Shown piece after piece: positions 6,254-6,844 of a stretch of DNA of 6,844 bases. Source of the stretch: Nitrososphaerales archaeon (GTDB lineage: Archaea > Thermoproteota > Nitrososphaeria > Nitrososphaerales > Nitrososphaeraceae); contig JARBAV010000198.1 in the NCBI GenBank assembly GCA_029237515.1, positions 1 through 6,844 of the forward strand. Reading direction: 5' to 3'. Position numbers and translations under genes: made by a program. Numbering within the stretch: the first letter of the stretch is position 1; each line of letters begins with the position of its first letter. The notes under the pieces are model-generated. The model searched no databases, had not been told where the DNA came from, and saw only the letters and a list, made by a program, of their open reading frames with translations.

Positions 6254-6586
6254 TCATAACGGCCCAGAACCAGTGTGCACGATGAATCCGACTAGTCCAG
6301 AAATTATCCAAATAATCACAGCTATTATGAATGCCTTTATCCACCCGAAACTATATAGAGCCTTCAGCGCAAGCAGCCATACAATTCCACCGATTAGAGC
6401 AGCCAAGAAGCCGTGGCCAAAAACGAAGTAGACCACACCATAGACCGCCGAACCTATAAGGGCAGCAGCAAAAGCATGTTTTATTCCCTCTTTCTCTCCA
6501 AAGAGTTTAGTTACGGCATAAATTATAACTGTCGAAATAACCAGTCCTATGACAAAGAGAACGATGCTCCATATTGTATCTGCCAT
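6254..6586 (-). CDS. Small four-helix membrane protein, 110 aa
   Basis: I do not recognise a named family. Hydrophobic segments at about residues 5-28, 36-56, 58-78 and 82-104 suggest four membrane helices with very short loops. Basic residues cluster after helix 1 (K27, K32, K36) and between helices 3 and 4 (K75, K84), so by the positive-inside rule both ends should face outside. The helices are rich in Gly and Ala (AALIGSAVYG, AALIGGIVW), which favours close packing or oligomers. There is no catalytic motif, cysteine or signal peptide. The start is ATG at 6586, and a TATA box at 6612-6619 would start the transcript about four bases before it, so the message is probably leaderless. The gene is single and likely divergent from the gene starting at the right edge. 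Confidence 0.82.
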   Translation of the reverse strand: MADTIWSIVLFVIGLVISTVIIYAVTKLFGEKEGIKHAFAAALIGSAVYGVVYFVFGHGFLAALIGGIVWLLALKALYSFGWIKAFIIAVIIWIISGLVGFIVHTGSGPL

Positions 6587-6611
6587 GTTTAAGAGATCAT
6601 ATCAGGTTATT

Positions 6612-6619
6612 TTTATATC
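6612..6619 (-). promoter_or_regulatory. TATA box for the membrane-protein gene
   Basis: On the minus strand this reads TATAAAAA. Counting about 25 bases downstream from its centre gives a start near 6590, four bases before the ATG at 6586. This spacing fits a leaderless archaeal message, and no Shine-Dalgarno site is present. Confidence 0.45.
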
Positions 6620-6739
6620 AACTGTAGATATATGTCCATTTACTGCTTCCGATGAGCGGGCCAACAATGGAGCAAAAGCTATGAACTTTAATAAATCGAA
6701 GCAGTCGTATTCTGTTAAAAATATTGTGTCAAGGAATGG

Positions 6740-6755
6740 TTGCTTTGCAAAGCAA
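6740..6755. repeat. Perfect 16-bp palindrome between divergent genes
   Basis: TTGCTTTGCAAAGCAA equals its own reverse complement. It lies in the gap between the membrane-protein gene and the likely gene at the right edge, and is framed by a 7-bp inverted pair (TATTGTG 6722-6728, CACAATA 6776-6782). A dimeric regulator could bind such a dyad. It is 46 bases before the TATA-like box at 6801 and about 120 bases before the one at 6612-6619. Confidence 0.5.
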
Positions 6756-6800
6756 TATTATAGTATTACTGCTAGCACAATAAATGGGAACCCCTGACAA

Positions 6801-6808
6801 CTATATAT
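6801..6808 (+). promoter_or_regulatory. TATA-like box for a gene at the right edge
   Basis: CTATATAT is centred about 29 bases before an ATG at 6834. A start point about 25 bases from the centre would fall near 6830, a leaderless or nearly leaderless arrangement like that of the membrane-protein gene. Confidence 0.3.
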
Positions 6809-6833
6809 CGTGAACGAAAATTGGTAAAGCATT

Positions 6834-6844
6834 ATGAAGATGTG
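6834..6844 (+). CDS. Possible first codons of a gene leaving the window (partial)
   Basis: ATG AAG ATG lies at the right edge, downstream of a TATA-like box at the expected distance. Only three full codons are visible, so nothing can be said about the product, and the call rests on the promoter spacing alone. Confidence 0.2.

Noticed and set aside
6549..6797. Plus-strand frame of 82 codons at the right end
   Set aside because: It starts inside the membrane-protein gene on the opposite strand, runs through that gene's promoter, and gives no recognisable product.

Overview
The window looks like a stretch of an AT-rich archaeal chromosome, most likely an ammonia-oxidising Thaumarchaeon (Nitrososphaeria, perhaps Nitrosocosmicus-like). 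That placement is an inference. It rests on short stand-alone genes separated by long AT-rich gaps, TATA-like boxes placed about 25 bases before the likely transcript starts, few Shine-Dalgarno sites, AGA/ATA-rich codon use, and the mix of genes. No rRNA, tRNA, CRISPR array, insertion sequence or transposase was found.

Layout. Bases 1-121 hold the possible 3' end of a gene entering from the left, with a hint of a frame change. A small unrecognised gene (226-540, +) converges on a two-gene minus-strand unit: a YiiM-type MOSC-domain protein (1857-2525) followed by moaA (650-1765). Both are tied to molybdenum-cofactor chemistry. The unit starts at a good TATA box near 2567. A divergent unrecognised gene with a CWEC motif follows (2716-3153, +). 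The 924 bases from 3154 to 4077 lack an intact gene. Their minus strand carries protein-like reading frames broken by several stops and two frame changes, which I read as a probable decayed gene. Several inverted repeats lie there as well, one followed by a run of seven T. A nitrilase-family amidohydrolase (4078-4854, +) with a complete Glu-Lys-Cys triad comes next, then an empty stretch, a stand-alone response-regulator receiver (5331-5858, +), another empty stretch, and a four-helix membrane protein (6254-6586, -). The right end probably holds the promoter and first codons of a further plus-strand gene.

How the genes relate. Only the MOSC-moaA pair gives a clear functional unit: MoaA makes the first intermediate of molybdopterin, and MOSC proteins handle sulfur or the finished cofactor. 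The moaA frame stays open with no start codon all the way back to the end of the MOSC gene, so a fusion or a frameshift product is worth testing. The nitrilase, receiver and membrane protein are separate single genes with no visible partners here. I see no convincing new multi-gene system. The best candidates for something unusual are the MOSC/moaA junction, the decayed minus-strand gene, and a possible structured RNA at 3862-3961.
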